NCBI GenBank assembly: GCA_020050835.1
Contig: JAGVKB010000040.1
Coordinates: forward strand, 1-64,000
Source of the DNA: Candidatus Obscuribacterales bacterium
GTDB lineage: Bacteria > Cyanobacteriota > Vampirovibrionia > Obscuribacterales > Obscuribacteraceae
Direction of reading: 5' to 3'
DNA length: 64,000 nt
Below are positions 34,601 to 43,753 of this stretch, one piece after another (position 1 is the first letter of the stretch; each line of letters opens with the position of its first letter). The position numbers and the translations under genes were made by a program. The notes under the pieces were generated by a model. The model was not told the DNA's origin. It ran no database searches and saw only the letters and a list, made by a program, of their open reading frames with translations.

Positions 34601-35969
34601 AGGTAATTCAAAAGCAGGCGGAGAATTCAAGCTCTCGTCAACAGGTGGCATCACGGCCCGCGACATTCTTACCCTGCATGGCTCGATAACGCTAATCGCC
34701 GGCGCTGGTACCCTGAAGATCCAAAATGGCAGCCTCTTGAAGGCGAATGAAGGAAACATTCTGCTGCAAAACACAAACACGCTAAACGGCGAAATCGAGG
34801 TCGGGAAGAATGCTGTTGTTTGGGCTTATACGGATTGCAACCCGAACCTAGGGAATGTCACTTTGGCGATTGGGTCGGTGCCCACGAGCCCAGTTGCCGG
34901 CACGAAACCATCAAGCGTAACTGTGGTTAGCCAAGCGGGAGGCAAGGTCTACTTCGGAACAAATGGCATTACTGCCGGAAAGAATGTATTACTGCTAGCG
35001 CTCGCCCGTGACATTGTTTTCAGTACTGGCACCCGATCATCTTCTGCAATAAAACTTGGCAACGGCGTGACTATCATCGCTGATCCACCAATTGCTAGCG
35101 AGCCAATTGCGACTTCAACCATTATGAAGTTGCCGGTTACTCAAGTTCAAGGTTCAGCGCAGATAACCATACCGATGCTGCCAACAGGGACTACCTCAAT
35201 TGTAAATGCCCGCGACATTCTTGCTCCGATTCCCAGGAGTTCTAATCAACCACTCTCAGCTTCGTCCCTCGAATTCAGCGAATCGCTTGACACTACTGGC
35301 GCCACCGGAGTAGCACCGGAATCACCAAGCAGCGCTTCAGACTTGCAGCAAATTGCTTATGTTCAACCGGCCACACCATCCCAATCACTAATGATGCACA
35401 GAACAGGCGCACTGACAGAACGCACTCTGGGTCGGAATCAAGTTGAGCCTGGTCTGGTCGAAGAGTCCCCCGGCACCTTCCGCCTGGCCGAAGAAGAAGC
35501 GTTAGTATCCGCAGAAAGATCAGCGGTACTTAAACTTGGCAATTGTGAGGTGGCGATCGCCGCAGGAACTTTTGTCCTGTTGAGCCATGAGAAAGGCTTA
35601 GTTCGCATACGCAATATTTATGAACGTTCTGCCAATTCCGTCAAAGTCAACATCCACAACGGACATACTATTTCGACTAGCGTCGGAGAAGAGCTGATCG
35701 TCGGTGAGTCTGCAGACTCGGTAAGAACTGCGCTCAATGAAGATGGCATAGGCAGACGCAGGACCAAGATCTCGACATTGGCAGGAGGTAAAACGATCTG
35801 CCGCAGCGAAGCCTCACTTGTAACTGTTCTCCAACGAAATGAGTTGCTGCGGAACTTAATCACTAGTAGCAGAAATCAGGATAAAGCAGTCGCCAACAAA
35901 TTGGTAAAAATGGCTGCCTGTCTAATGATATCAACGCAATCCCATGGCATCTATAGCAGCTCGAAGTAG
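28677..35969 (+). CDS. Giant secreted beta-strand repeat protein (2430 aa) with FecR-like tail
   Basis: Probable cell-surface or extracellular filamentous protein. A signal peptide covers residues 1-26 (CALCLCLCTQLICSSAVTAQ). An N-terminal region (about 40-330), rich in short strands, resembles haemagglutinin-type beta-helix starts (NLTNAGQILTYSSN). The bulk (330-2200) is Gly/Ser/Thr/Asn/Ala-rich strand repeats of the form G.I.L...G.v..., typical of right-handed beta-helices. It includes exact 166-residue repeats at residues 1042, 1208 and 1374. A second duplicated module contains VAIGSVPASPVAGT (about residue 1540) and LAIGSVPTSPVAGT (about 2060). The last ~145 residues are not repetitive: AAGTFVLLSHEKGLVRIRNI and VGEELIVGE resemble a FecR-type domain. 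No autotransporter barrel or LPxTG anchor is visible. Adhesion is the likely role (inference). Confidence 0.9.
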   Translation: MKVSMTDCALCLCLCTQLICSSAVTAQVVDPGVQPPTQAGNLDLTSQERTFNPNLQNSVVIQVGSGSQTVLPNDLLTAAEFVAVRQVVKTGSQFIQLDSMGAAVGGSFRITPGLLQHAENLVVPTGVTALVDAAKSANLALAGNLTNAGQILTYSSNHAVDSIAISTQNIFNQPGALISSNGLLATAFGANSVVSQLSMSLNAAQNIVNAGQIVSSGSLTMTAGGSIVNALPASIAGPNPVLQAMQNVNLTANTLVNSGTVTSTLNNINIASRLLSNLNVINSGGVMSALSGAINFRDPTFSALANLSVNGGDLIAQELNLHSGIGVVELNVNDLIGSININACETHVNAATENLVLGNIELSGDPSFINTAGNVTIGSSMIFAGQSLSVLASGDVTTTASNLTIDTSSSSASGGNILIAAGANLSSDGTTLTVSQSGLSTGGSATGGKIDFAASPLLTLTSRGLAAGTSNGGNITLVAYAGSGVNAGTISLPTGNALTIRSGGSNTGSNGNVTIIAGANRGSGNSISLGSINSSGGTNGTGQITLSTSSPTISGGNILVNIASGAASGGTFTPGVVQAASVVANNLTTTGSNITVSAGSNATLGALTLLGDRTPGLANPTIQVDVNQVTDTATTFVVGGPSLCTNCAPSGMSASASSGGVNGNAGTISIRNFGTGGIKVTNPALLTVPVLTLNGAGGTIILDAAAGATAGAVDLAGGIYSADAVGTGTGGKIDVRGSTITNTSNTTAWTFSAKGGNNGGGGGQVALATKDSTSGIAFGTAVKQITALNVQSGTGGGDGGTVTLSAGQELLVATSRINSRPQGVNGNGPTFNLRAGTAGSGLLQISGALNANGAGSGAGGTVNIEYNDAANPFIVGSTVTGSGISGNITADAPGSGSGGAISISNSAAAPLAVALTGLLSASSASGPKGTLTFSHSSNDVNVSGAGSLSGLVNASARSVTVSTAVGDLTFGQVSSFNGLISLAANAGNLSLTSNLTATGDSLSLTSGSTGNVTTASGTNVSGSSVNINSGAININGQVTANAGNVSLQSNETDNTLNVLIAPASNVSALGVDSRIAFNQSASGSISVSGGALVATDSLEFNGGSNTVNVSVNSLSGTVNANGSDIDLAAFTGSLTAGTIASSNGDVVLTATNGDLFLTGDVTAAGGDLNLTAGPAGSLTQSASTSATGDAVSITSGSVDLQGTLGATAGNVSVQSNAADASLNIIMGSAATLSALGLGASISLNQTAGGAVAVNGGTLSASNSIQVNGGPDTVALAVLATAGTVSATGVSVSIIVGSGDLSTGAVSSAAGNVAIIASAGSIFLNDNVTASGGDLTLVTSATGALNQTSGKFASGSSASISSALLNINGTITAEAGEHSVQSNAIDGQLSILLGSGASLKANGAAANLTFNATTTGVISVTGPDGSLTASNEVRFNAGSGAVDVSTGTISGQVSSNGSKVTLATASGGITVANTTASNGSIVIRTTGSALTPLRIADNAVLSATEGDIELVDSNSTSGAIVFGQGANVSATTTGTTLGRVNVAIGSVPASPVAGTAPTNVQLTLSNGGTVYWGGGLIASLPSNQVTSNGGRVIFSNGESSAGTITLSGNVDITSTAVNNTPPPLTLIASLDFTDPNVVANILDLQSQGKIGGTLQVRHGIAVGGDAIIGSALLAPTLTAKNLPANVTLTMQDFDATKPINISLTNQSSTRQVRINGTEQFVGPSAQSNVFITITSNQSEPVLVIGKTGSITSDGGLSIAASGDIRISGPISASALSISTTARNGDILIDADVTTTGMLSLSANGSGDIRWLGGMLSAQTIALSSQTGNIGAAHRYLQFSAQNLSANTGGGNVYIKGLVDFSLLASSAEQHFMLKAIGNISLPNSLSAKIVEITADSAAGEINVGGNISASSRASLITTGAGSIEYTAGTITSDEVLLQSERGYIGTSAAPIRVAASELTALAGGGVFLSSIGDIELGNSKAGGEFKLSSTGGITARDILTLHGSITLIAGAGTLKIQNGSLLKANEGNILLQNTNTLNGEIEVGKNAVVWAYTDCNPNLGNVTLAIGSVPTSPVAGTKPSSVTVVSQAGGKVYFGTNGITAGKNVLLLALARDIVFSTGTRSSSAIKLGNGVTIIADPPIASEPIATSTIMKLPVTQVQGSAQITIPMLPTGTTSIVNARDILAPIPRSSNQPLSASSLEFSESLDTTGATGVAPESPSSASDLQQIAYVQPATPSQSLMMHRTGALTERTLGRNQVEPGLVEESPGTFRLAEEEALVSAERSAVLKLGNCEVAIAAGTFVLLSHEKGLVRIRNIYERSANSVKVNIHNGHTISTSVGEELIVGESADSVRTALNEDGIGRRRTKISTLAGGKTICRSEASLVTVLQRNELLRNLITSSRNQDKAVANKLVKMAACLMISTQSHGIYSSSK
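31800..33293 (+). repeat. 498-bp (166-residue) direct repeats inside the giant gene
   Basis: Units begin at 31800, 32298 and 32796, each opening AG(N/E)xSxQSNxxD. The first two align residue for residue over 166 positions without gaps (for example GGDLNLTAGPAGSLTQ against GGDLTLVTSATGALNQ). The third keeps the frame for about 100 residues and then diverges. The spacing is exactly 498 bp each time. Confidence 0.9.
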
Positions 35970-35973
35970 TCCG

Positions 35974-36000
35974 ACAACCCTGGTAGTAAGTTGTTTTTTT
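35974..36000 (+). terminator. Weak intrinsic terminator after the giant gene
   Basis: ACAAC/GTTGT stem of 5 bp with an 11-nt loop, followed by a run of T up to 36000. It starts 5 bp after the stop codon. The stem is short, so read-through into the TPR gene at 36092 is likely. Confidence 0.45.
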
Positions 36001-36091
36001 AATAATAGTTTCTTCAATTGGCTTTGCTGAATGGCCTATTGGTAGACTTAAGTTGGGAGAAATTGCCCAGTAATAGACTACATAACCATTC

Positions 36092-37681
36092 ATGCGTTTC
36101 AAGCAGCTAATCCTATACATCTCCATGCTGACGGCAACTTCGCTTATGTGTGTCTACCGGAGTGCATCAGCGGACCTTAAGACCTGGGATGAATTCAATG
36201 ACGCCGGTATTAAGGCTTACCAGCTCAAGGACTACGAAACTGCCGAGAAAAACTTCAACTCGGCTCTGAAAGAAGCTGAAAGTACGAAAACGAACGATGC
36301 GCGCCTTGTACAAACGATGACCAATCTAGGACTGGTATATGCCGCTGAAGGGAAGAGAGAAGCCGCTGAAAGGCAATTCAAGCGAGCATTAACGATTGGC
36401 GAAAGTTCTGCCAGCGCCACAGACAGATCATTGATCCCAACCCTGCACAATCTCGCCCAGCTTTATCGAGAGCAACAGAAGTATGAAGCCGCTGCAGATC
36501 ACTACAGGCGAGCAATCGCTATCCAGGAGAAAGCTGACGGGCTGGAACATCCTTCAGTAGCTGTCGACTTGAACAACCTGGCCATGATGTATCGCGAACA
36601 GGAAAGGTTCAAAGATGCGGAACCGTTGCTTAGGCGAGCATTGGCGATCGTAGAGAAGACTTATGGTGCGCAGAATTTGGGCGTCGCCACCACGCTTGAC
36701 AATCTTGCAGTGGTGATGCGAGCTGACGATAACTACGTTGAAGCAGAAGCGCTTTACCGGCGCGCTCTAGCCATCAGAGAGAAGGCTTCGGGCGAACATT
36801 CTGCAGAAGTAGCAATGAGTCTCAACAATCTAGCAAGATTGCTTAGAGAGCGGGAGAGGTTCAACGAGGCGGAGCCCCTTCTAAAACGCGTGCTGGCAAT
36901 TGCCTCGAAGTCAGCCGATCAATCGGGATTGATTACGGCTCTAAACAATCTCGCCACGGTTCTCAAAGAAGAAGGAAAGTATGCCGAAGCGGAATTGCCG
37001 TACAAACAAGTGTTAGCAATCAAAGAAAAGGACGCGAGCAAGAATCTCCGAGAGCTGGTTGTAGCCTTGACCAATCTGGGTACTCTTTATACAGCCGAAG
37101 GAAAGCTGACGGATGCCAAACCGATTCTAACTCGTGCCTTGCAGGTCTGCCAAAAGGCATCCGGTCCAGATGATCCCGACGTAGCAACCTGTCTGGACAA
37201 TTTGAGCGAACTAGACAGGCTGCTCGGCCATTTCCATGATTCCGAAGCCTCACTTGAAAAGGCGATTAAGATCAGAGAAAAGGCGCTGGGCGCTGACGAT
37301 CCATCCGTCGCAGCCACTGCTACAGACCTCGGTCTGGTCTATCGCGAAGACGGGCGTCAAACAAATGCTGAAAACGCCTTCAAAAAGGCCGTTACGATTC
37401 GAGAGAAGCATGCGGATAATCCACTCGACCTGGCAACCAGCCTCAACAACCTGGCCAGATTGCTCAGGGACGAAGGTAAATATGAGGAAGCAGAAGTGCT
37501 CTACAAACGTGTGCTCAGTATTCGAGAGGGTGCGCTCGGCAAGAACGACTTGGAAGTTGCAGCAGTTCTAAGGAATTATGCATTTCTCCTGCGGCAGATG
37601 AATCGAGCGGCTGAAGCAGAAAAGTTGAATTCTAGAGCAAAGTCAATCGAAGCCAGGGTCGATTCAGGAAGTCTGCAGTAA
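36092..37681 (+). CDS. Exported TPR protein (kinesin-light-chain type), 529 aa
   Basis: Signal peptide at residues 1-28 (LILYISMLTATSLMC..SASA-DL). The rest is about eleven 42-residue TPRs of the kinesin-light-chain class. The repeated unit is Y.EAE.L.KRaLaI.EKa.G..hp.vA..LnNLA.L.R..g (for example SLNNLARLLRERERFNEAEP). The array runs from about residue 35 to the end. It follows the giant surface protein by 122 bp in the same direction with only a weak terminator between, so it may be co-expressed and act as a periplasmic or surface scaffold for it. No clear Shine-Dalgarno near the ATG. Same repeat class as the lipoprotein at 9087. Confidence 0.9.
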   Translation: MRFKQLILYISMLTATSLMCVYRSASADLKTWDEFNDAGIKAYQLKDYETAEKNFNSALKEAESTKTNDARLVQTMTNLGLVYAAEGKREAAERQFKRALTIGESSASATDRSLIPTLHNLAQLYREQQKYEAAADHYRRAIAIQEKADGLEHPSVAVDLNNLAMMYREQERFKDAEPLLRRALAIVEKTYGAQNLGVATTLDNLAVVMRADDNYVEAEALYRRALAIREKASGEHSAEVAMSLNNLARLLRERERFNEAEPLLKRVLAIASKSADQSGLITALNNLATVLKEEGKYAEAELPYKQVLAIKEKDASKNLRELVVALTNLGTLYTAEGKLTDAKPILTRALQVCQKASGPDDPDVATCLDNLSELDRLLGHFHDSEASLEKAIKIREKALGADDPSVAATATDLGLVYREDGRQTNAENAFKKAVTIREKHADNPLDLATSLNNLARLLRDEGKYEEAEVLYKRVLSIREGALGKNDLEVAAVLRNYAFLLRQMNRAAEAEKLNSRAKSIEARVDSGSLQ

Positions 37682-37714
37682 GGCAAGATGAGCAGCTCAA
37701 CGGTCTTGCTGCGG

Positions 37715-38167
37715 TTAGTCGTCTTCCAGCACCAGACAATCGGCATAGATGATACCGGGCATGAGCGGGGCCACTTTATGCATCCCCTCTTTGGACAGAT
37801 CAAGCACCCTGTTTTTTATAAATGGACCTCGGTCATTTATTTTTACGATGCAAGCCCTGCCGGTCTTCGGATTTTCAACCAGAACCTTACTAAAAAAGGG
37901 CAGGCGTCGATGAGCAGCCGTCAACTTGCGAAGGTCGAACCGCTCACCAGAAGCTGTTCTTCGTCCGTGAAAGCGTTCACCGTACCAGGATACGTTTCCA
38001 CTAAAACTGCCCTTGGATTTGACCTTATCCGGACTGCTGTTGCCGGCCTTCGGCGATACCGAAGTATCAGAGCTCGCCCAAGCTCCGTCAGCCAGCAAGC
38101 AGCTCAGAAGGAGAGCGACACCACATGCGATACTGACCACTGCGCTCTCTTGCGACTTACTGCTCAC
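37715..38167 (-). CDS. RlpA-like double-psi beta-barrel protein
   Basis: Short exported protein (150 aa) made of a leader (SIACGVALLLSCLLADGAWA) and one RlpA/DPBB domain (about 55-145). The domain signatures are GNVSWYGERFHGRRTASGER, then LPFFSKVLVENPKTGRACIV, KINDRGPF and RVLDLSKEGMHKV. It lacks the SPOR domain of Pseudomonas RlpA, which is a lytic transglycosylase acting on glycan strands without stem peptides. Whether this short version is catalytic is unclear. The leader could be cleaved by signal peptidase I at AWA-SS, or a Cys within LLSC could be lipidated. GTG start with GGAG upstream. Convergent with the TPR gene. Confidence 0.9.
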   Translation of the reverse strand: MSSKSQESAVVSIACGVALLLSCLLADGAWASSDTSVSPKAGNSSPDKVKSKGSFSGNVSWYGERFHGRRTASGERFDLRKLTAAHRRLPFFSKVLVENPKTGRACIVKINDRGPFIKNRVLDLSKEGMHKVAPLMPGIIYADCLVLEDD

Positions 38168-38296
38168 GAAACCCGGCTCCGAAAATCCGACACAGCTGAC
38201 TCCAGAGATCTACTATCTTTAGTTTACAGCTGATTGTTGTTGCACGCCAAAGCACGCGCTTCCGACTTTCGTCTACAAATGGGCGTAGATAGGTTC

Positions 38297-38338
38297 GAAG
38301 CCGGCAGTGCTGGCGCTCGCCAGCCGGTATGGCGCTTC
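38297..38338 (-). terminator. Hairpin downstream of the thioredoxin-fold gene
   Basis: An inner CTGGCG/CGCCAG stem lies within outer GAAGC/GCTTC arms, starting 10 bp beyond the stop codon on the minus strand. The U-tract is poor. Confidence 0.5.
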
Positions 38339-38347
38339 AATTTGTTA

Positions 38348-39271
38348 TTACTTGACACTCTTGCCAATGAATTCTTTGAGCTGGTTAGCACTCATGCCAC
38401 CGGTCTTACTATTGACTGAGGACAAAGAGAGCGTCCCATTGTCTCCGGATACGTTCATGACCTTAACTGTCGGATAACCTTTGACTCCATCTTGAATCTG
38501 CTTCGACAAAGTCCCGGCTTGCCCTGGTAACTCTTTGGCTTGATCTACATCCAAATGAACATAGACAGCCTTTTGATTGATCTGTGCATCCTTTTCGATT
38601 TCAGGCCAGGCATTTCTTTCCATAGTCCTGCAAGGCCCGCACCAGCTGGCACCGACGTGCACGACCAGAGGCAGATTATTCTCCTTAGCCAGCTTAACAG
38701 CCTGTTCCAGCTCGTTCGTCTTGTAATGCGGTTTCAGGTTCACGTCCGGTTTGGGATCCGGCCGGCGATCATCGGTATCCGGCTTGTTTTCTGGTCCATC
38801 TGCCGGTGGTCTATCCTTATCCGCAGGAGCCTTCTTGTGTTTCTCGTAGTACTTCTTGACCGCTTCAGGCTCGTCATAGAAAGAATTTTGCTTGAAGTTT
38901 TGTTCGTCGAATTCGCGAGCCGCATCCCCAGTATGGGCGAGCAACTCATTCTTTTCACCGAGCTTGGAAGGCTTTGCGGAAGCAGCGTCATTGGATTCAG
39001 CACCGCTGCCTGTAGCCGGCTTCTTCGCACCGCTATCAGCTTTGAGCAACCCATCTAAAGTAAGCAGCGGCAACTGCCAAGACGCCGTCTTAGATTCGGT
39101 CGCCATCATTTGCTCGATATCCTTCGATATTCTTTCCTGCTCTTGCCGGTTGGTTGCACTAGAGCTAACCAGGCTAGCAACGGTTACAACCGTCTCTGGT
39201 TGTTTGTCAGTATTTTTTTCTGAGTCGGGAGTAACAGCCGGCGGTTGCGAAAAGGTAGATTCCATACTCAT
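38348..39271 (-). CDS. Thioredoxin-fold protein with long disordered N-terminus
   Basis: The start is set at ATG 39271, which has an AGGAG Shine-Dalgarno at 7 nt; the longer frame to 39418 has none. Residues 1-190 are Ser/Thr/Lys/Pro-rich and probably disordered, with a low-complexity acidic/Pro stretch (DKDRPPADGPENKPDTDDRR). The C-terminal ~110 residues are a thioredoxin domain with redox motif ASWCGPCRTM, DVDQAKELPG and the cis-Pro segment VKGYPTVKVM. No signal peptide or membrane helix is seen, so it is probably cytoplasmic, unlike most thioredoxin-like proteins with long N-terminal extensions. Its partner is unknown. Confidence 0.88.
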   Translation of the reverse strand: MSMESTFSQPPAVTPDSEKNTDKQPETVVTVASLVSSSATNRQEQERISKDIEQMMATESKTASWQLPLLTLDGLLKADSGAKKPATGSGAESNDAASAKPSKLGEKNELLAHTGDAAREFDEQNFKQNSFYDEPEAVKKYYEKHKKAPADKDRPPADGPENKPDTDDRRPDPKPDVNLKPHYKTNELEQAVKLAKENNLPLVVHVGASWCGPCRTMERNAWPEIEKDAQINQKAVYVHLDVDQAKELPGQAGTLSKQIQDGVKGYPTVKVMNVSGDNGTLSLSSVNSKTGGMSANQLKEFIGKSVK

Positions 39272-39496
39272 GGAAGTACTCCTGGTAAGGCTGGCGGACA
39301 GTTGGTAAATTGAAAGTCTTAAGATATGAAATGATTGTGACTTTTTCGTGACAGATAGACTCTCGCAACTCTGCCGCGAGCAACAATAGCCAGGATGCAG
39401 GGCAGACGAGACGCACAACTCCGCCGCTAGCTCTGAACCGCATTTTCTCGCGGTTTTACTAGAAATAGTCCCAGGAAACCGTCAGCGGTTGATCGA

Positions 39497-40177
39497 TCAA
39501 TAACTTGATTTGACTGGCTGTGCACCACCGACAATTGCAATGCCAGCCGAAGTGCCGAGTCTCGTAGCGCCAGCTTCAAGCAACAGCTTTGCCTTCTCGT
39601 AGTCACGGATACCGGCACTGGCCTTGATTCCAAGGTTAGCACTGCCGATAGTGCGCTTCATCAGTTGGATATCTTCGACAGTAGCGCCCTTTCCATCCTT
39701 GACGAAACCGGTAGAAGTCTTTACCATTCCTGCCCCGGCCCGGACACAAGCCTCAGTGGCAGCCACTTTTTCTTCATCGCTCAGCAAGTCACATTCGATG
39801 ATTACTTTCACCAAATGATCTTTCGAGACCTTAACGATCGAACGGATCTCCTCGACGATAAAGTCCGTTTCGCGGTCTTTTAGAGCGCCGATATTGATTA
39901 CCATATCGAGCTCTTCGGCGCCCTCTGAGATAGCCCTCTGAGCCTCGGCTATCTTGATGTCCATCAGATTGGCGCCAAGCGGAAAGCCGATTACGGTTGC
40001 CACAGCCACCTTGCTGGAAGAAAGCTCTTTAACCGCCTGCCGTACATGATACGGATTTACACAGACTGCAAAAAAACTGTATTCCTTAGCTTCGTGACAA
40101 AGCTTGGCAATATCATCGCGGCTCGCGGATGGGCTTAGCAAGGTATGGTCAATATATTTGGCGATCTCGTGATTCAC
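39497..40177 (-). CDS. deoC: Deoxyribose-phosphate aldolase
   Basis: Class I aldolase cleaving 2-deoxyribose 5-phosphate to glyceraldehyde 3-phosphate and acetaldehyde in nucleoside salvage. Landmarks are IAKYIDHTLLSP at the N-terminus, the proton-relay region VKVIIECDLLSDEEK, the Schiff-base lysine in GAGMVKTSTGF (about residue 153), and the second lysine in IKASAGIRDYEKA (usually KASGGI; here Ala replaces one Gly). It ends with LEAGATRLGTSAG. Length of 226 is normal. ATG start. It lies 50 bp downstream of carB on the same strand, and both genes feed nucleotide metabolism. Confidence 0.97.
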   Translation of the reverse strand: MNHEIAKYIDHTLLSPSASRDDIAKLCHEAKEYSFFAVCVNPYHVRQAVKELSSSKVAVATVIGFPLGANLMDIKIAEAQRAISEGAEELDMVINIGALKDRETDFIVEEIRSIVKVSKDHLVKVIIECDLLSDEEKVAATEACVRAGAGMVKTSTGFVKDGKGATVEDIQLMKRTIGSANLGIKASAGIRDYEKAKLLLEAGATRLGTSAGIAIVGGAQPVKSSY

Positions 40178-40227
40178 TGAATGTACCCCCTCAGCTTTTT
40201 GTTTTCGGGTCGAATGTCGGCTAGAAA

Positions 40228-43200
40228 TTACGAAGGCGAAGTAACCCCGGGGAGAGTTTCACGGCTGGAATTTTCCCAGTAGGCGATATTGCTGTGATAC
40301 TCCTGAAGACTCTTCACTCCCAGACTGCCGTGTTGAAGCGCTGCAATGCCGGAGGCAGTAGCCTTGGCTCCGGACAAGGTGGTGACAACCGGCACGTTGT
40401 AGTTGATAGAAGCTCGGCGGATAAGCTGATCATCGTGATGGGCCGTGCGGCCGGACGGAATATTGATAACGAGATGAATCTCGCCATTCTTTATGCGATC
40501 AACGACGTTGGGCCGTCCTTCCGAGACTTTATTAACCACCATCACCGGTATGCCACCAGCTTTAATCTCAGCAGCGGTACCACGGGTGGCGAATAACTCG
40601 AATCCCAGCTGGTAGAGATTTTGAGCGACCGGCACTACGTCCTGCTTATAGACATCTGACACCGAGATGAACACCTTTCCCTTGGTGGGAAGGACATGAC
40701 CAGCTCCCAGTTGGGCTTTGGCGAACGCCAAACCGAACTGCGACGCTACCCCCATCACCTCACCGGTCGAGCGCATTTCAGGACCCAGAGAGATCTCCGT
40801 ACCAGGGAATCGCTTAAACGGAATAACCACCGACTTGACTGCGACATGCGGCGGCAGCAGTCTGCTGGTGATTCCTAGCTCTGATAGGCGCCGGCCTACC
40901 ATGACCTTAGCGGCCAGCTTGGCCCAGGGAACACCGGTCGCTTTTGAGACGAACGGGATAGTCCGGCTGGCACGTGGATTGACTTCAAGCACATAGAGCT
41001 CATCACCTCTCAAGGCAAATTGAATATTCATCAGCCCGACTACCCTTAGCTCTTTGGCTAGAGCAAGCGTTGCTTTCCTGATCTCCTCGATGATTCTGAG
41101 CGGAATGCTTTGCGTCGGCAATACACATGTGCTGTCTCCAGAGTGGACACCTGCTTGTTCAATGTGCTCCATGATGCCAGCGATAATAGTTTCGCTGCCG
41201 TCGGAGATCGCATCGACATCTATCTCGATGGCGTTTTCGAGGAATTCATCGATTAGAACCGGTCGGTCCGGCTCAATCTTGAAGCCGAGCGTCAGCCACT
41301 TCGTCAACTCATCGGGAGTGTAGATGATTTGCATCGCACGACCGCCTAGTACGTAGCTCGGTCTGACCAGAACCGGATAGCCGACCTTGTCTGCCAGCTT
41401 ATGAACTTCCTCCGCGCGATTGGCGATGGCACCGGCCGGCTGGCGGAGCCCCAGCTGCTGAATCATCTGTCCGAAACGAGCTCTATCTTCGGCGATATCG
41501 ATTGAATCCGGCGACGTGCCAAGTATCTTCACGCCTCTTGATGCGAGACCATGCGCCAGTTTCAAAGGTGTCTGACCTCCCAATTGGACAATTACGCCGA
41601 ACGGTTGCTCCACCATCGCGATGTTCGACACATCTTCCAGCGTGAGCGGCTCGAAATACAGCCGATCCGATACGTCATAGTCGGTCGAGACAGTCTCAGG
41701 ATTGGAATTGACCATAATCGATTCGAAGCCGAGCTCGCGCAAAGCTAGGCTCGCTTGCACACAACAATAGTCGAACTCAATGCCTTGACCAATTCGATTG
41801 GGTCCGCCGCCCAAAATCATCACCTTCTGGCGATCGCTTGGCGGCACCTCCGTCTCATCTTCGTACGTTGAATACATATACGGGGTGGATGCCATGAACT
41901 CGGCGGCGCACGTATCAATCGTTTTGTAGGCAGGAACGACATTCAGTTTGCGCCGGTACTGGAAAACCTCTTCTTCTGTGATTGATTTGCCGGTAAGCAA
42001 CAAAGCGAGCTGATGGTCCCCGAAGCCAAAACGCTTGAGACGGAACAGATCGTTTCGTCCAAGATCGGCCAGCGAAACTTGCTTAGACGTTAATTTCTTG
42101 CTTTCCTCCCAGAGCTCGTACAAGTTATCCAAAAACCAGGCGTCGATATGACTAAGTTCGTGAATCTCTTCAAGCGAGATGCCATTCTCGAACGCGCCGA
42201 ACAGATCAGTCAGGCGATGGTGACTGGGAACAGATAAGCGCCTTCGCCATTCCGTGAGATCAGCAACGGACCTGACCGAAACGCCGCCGAATCCTGGCAA
42301 GCCGAGCTCCAAGCCGCGTAAAGCCTTTTGCATCGACTCCTGGAAAGTGCGTCCAATCGCCATTACCTCTCCAACCGATTTCATCTGGGTGGTGAGCACG
42401 GTGTCAGAGCCTCGAAACTTCTCGAAATTGAAGCGAGGAATTTTGGTGACTACATAATCGATTGCCGGCTCAAAAGATGCCGGGGTGTTCTTCGTGATGT
42501 CGTTAGGAATCTCATCGAGCGTGAGGCCAACTGCCAGTTTTGCAGCGATTTTAGCGATCGGATAGCCAGTCGCTTTGCTGGCCAGGGCCGAAGATCTGGA
42601 GACCCGTGGGTTCATTTCAATCACGACGATCCGCCCGTCATCGGGATGGACTCCAAATTGAATATTGGAGCCACCAGTGTCGACACCGACAGCCCGGATT
42701 ATTTTGATGGCAGCAGTTCGGAGCGCTTGATACTCGCGGTCGGTCAGGGTTTGAACCGGTGCCACCGTAATCGAGTCACCGGTGTGTATCCCCATTGGAT
42801 CGAGATTTTCAATCGAGCAGATTATCACGACGTTGTCGAGCCGATCTCGCATTACTTCGAGTTCGATCTCCTTCCAGCCGAGAACTGATTCTTCAAGCAA
42901 GATTTCATGAACCGGACTTGCATTCAGGCCGGTCTGGGCGATCTCATCCAGCTCTTCCTGGTTGTAAGCGATGCCACCACCGGCACCACCGAGCGTGAAG
43001 GCCGGTCTGATAATAATCGGAAAGCCGATCGTGCCGGCTATCTCCTTGACCTCGGAAAGCTCTCTGGCGATGCCTGACTTCGGAACACTGAGCCCGATCT
43101 CCAGCATCTTGGTCTTGAACAACTCTCGATCTTCAGCCAGCTTGATTGCATCCAGCTTGGCTCCAATCAACTCGACGTTGAATTCGGCTAAAGTCCCTGA

Positions 43201-43512
43201 TTCGGCCAACTCAACGGCAACGTTAAGACTGGTTTGACCACCCATTGTTGGCAGTAATGCTTGCGGGCGTTCACGAGCAATTACCTCACGAGCCACCTCG
43301 GCGGTGACAGGCTCGACATACGTGCGATCGGCGACTTCGGGGTCGGTCATAATCGTGGCCGGATTGGAGTTAATCAACACGACCTGAAAACCCTCATCCT
43401 TGAGAGCCTTACAGGCCTGAGTGCCGGAGTAATCGAACTCACAAGCCTGCCCAATAGTGATCGGTCCTGCCCCCAGAACCAGAATTTTCTGAATATCCGT
43501 CCGTTTTGGCAT
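40228..43512 (-). CDS. carB: Carbamoyl-phosphate synthase large chain
   Basis: Makes carbamoyl phosphate for pyrimidine and arginine synthesis with the small subunit CarA (not in this window). Two homologous ATP-grasp halves are complete: [20 protein letters not shown] at the start and [20 protein letters not shown] near residue 565. Typical motifs include [32 protein letters not shown] and [20 protein letters not shown] in half one, with the equivalent [18 protein letters not shown] in half two. The C-terminal MGS-like regulatory domain follows (about 955-1094). Length of 1094 is normal. ATG start with weak Shine-Dalgarno. A 7-bp inverted repeat (CCCTGGT/ACCAGGG, 43529-43557) sits just upstream in the leader. 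Confidence 0.98.
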   Translation of the reverse strand: MPKRTDIQKILVLGAGPITIGQACEFDYSGTQACKALKDEGFQVVLINSNPATIMTDPEVADRTYVEPVTAEVAREVIARERPQALLPTMGGQTSLNVAVELAESGTLAEFNVELIGAKLDAIKLAEDRELFKTKMLEIGLSVPKSGIARELSEVKEIAGTIGFPIIIRPAFTLGGAGGGIAYNQEELDEIAQTGLNASPVHEILLEESVLGWKEIELEVMRDRLDNVVIICSIENLDPMGIHTGDSITVAPVQTLTDREYQALRTAAIKIIRAVGVDTGGSNIQFGVHPDDGRIVVIEMNPRVSRSSALASKATGYPIAKIAAKLAVGLTLDEIPNDITKNTPASFEPAIDYVVTKIPRFNFEKFRGSDTVLTTQMKSVGEVMAIGRTFQESMQKALRGLELGLPGFGGVSVRSVADLTEWRRRLSVPSHHRLTDLFGAFENGISLEEIHELSHIDAWFLDNLYELWEESKKLTSKQVSLADLGRNDLFRLKRFGFGDHQLALLLTGKSITEEEVFQYRRKLNVVPAYKTIDTCAAEFMASTPYMYSTYEDETEVPPSDRQKVMILGGGPNRIGQGIEFDYCCVQASLALRELGFESIMVNSNPETVSTDYDVSDRLYFEPLTLEDVSNIAMVEQPFGVIVQLGGQTPLKLAHGLASRGVKILGTSPDSIDIAEDRARFGQMIQQLGLRQPAGAIANRAEEVHKLADKVGYPVLVRPSYVLGGRAMQIIYTPDELTKWLTLGFKIEPDRPVLIDEFLENAIEIDVDAISDGSETIIAGIMEHIEQAGVHSGDSTCVLPTQSIPLRIIEEIRKATLALAKELRVVGLMNIQFALRGDELYVLEVNPRASRTIPFVSKATGVPWAKLAAKVMVGRRLSELGITSRLLPPHVAVKSVVIPFKRFPGTEISLGPEMRSTGEVMGVASQFGLAFAKAQLGAGHVLPTKGKVFISVSDVYKQDVVPVAQNLYQLGFELFATRGTAAEIKAGGIPVMVVNKVSEGRPNVVDRIKNGEIHLVINIPSGRTAHHDDQLIRRASINYNVPVVTTLSGAKATASGIAALQHGSLGVKSLQEYHSNIAYWENSSRETLPGVTSPS

Positions 43513-43753
43513 ACTTTCGCCGGTTTCTCCCTGGTTAGTCCAGCTACCTTACCAGGGAAAGTGTACCTGGCGGTGCTCAAATAACCTCAATAATAAACAA
43601 GGCCGGTAAGGTGAATTCTTCATCCTTAAGTTTTAAAAAGCTTCGAAAATTGGTACATAAGACTCGGGTGCAGAGATGGGTTTTCCGAGGGCCGAGCCTA
43701 CCGGTGCAATTGCTCGACCGCGCGAGATTCCCGCTGGGGCAAGGACAAAGTAC

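Noticed and set aside
43529-43557. CCCTGGT/ACCAGGG inverted repeat as a pyrimidine-responsive leader of carB
   Set aside because: Only 7 bp with a 15-nt loop and no alternative structure or U-tract; a regulatory claim is not supported.
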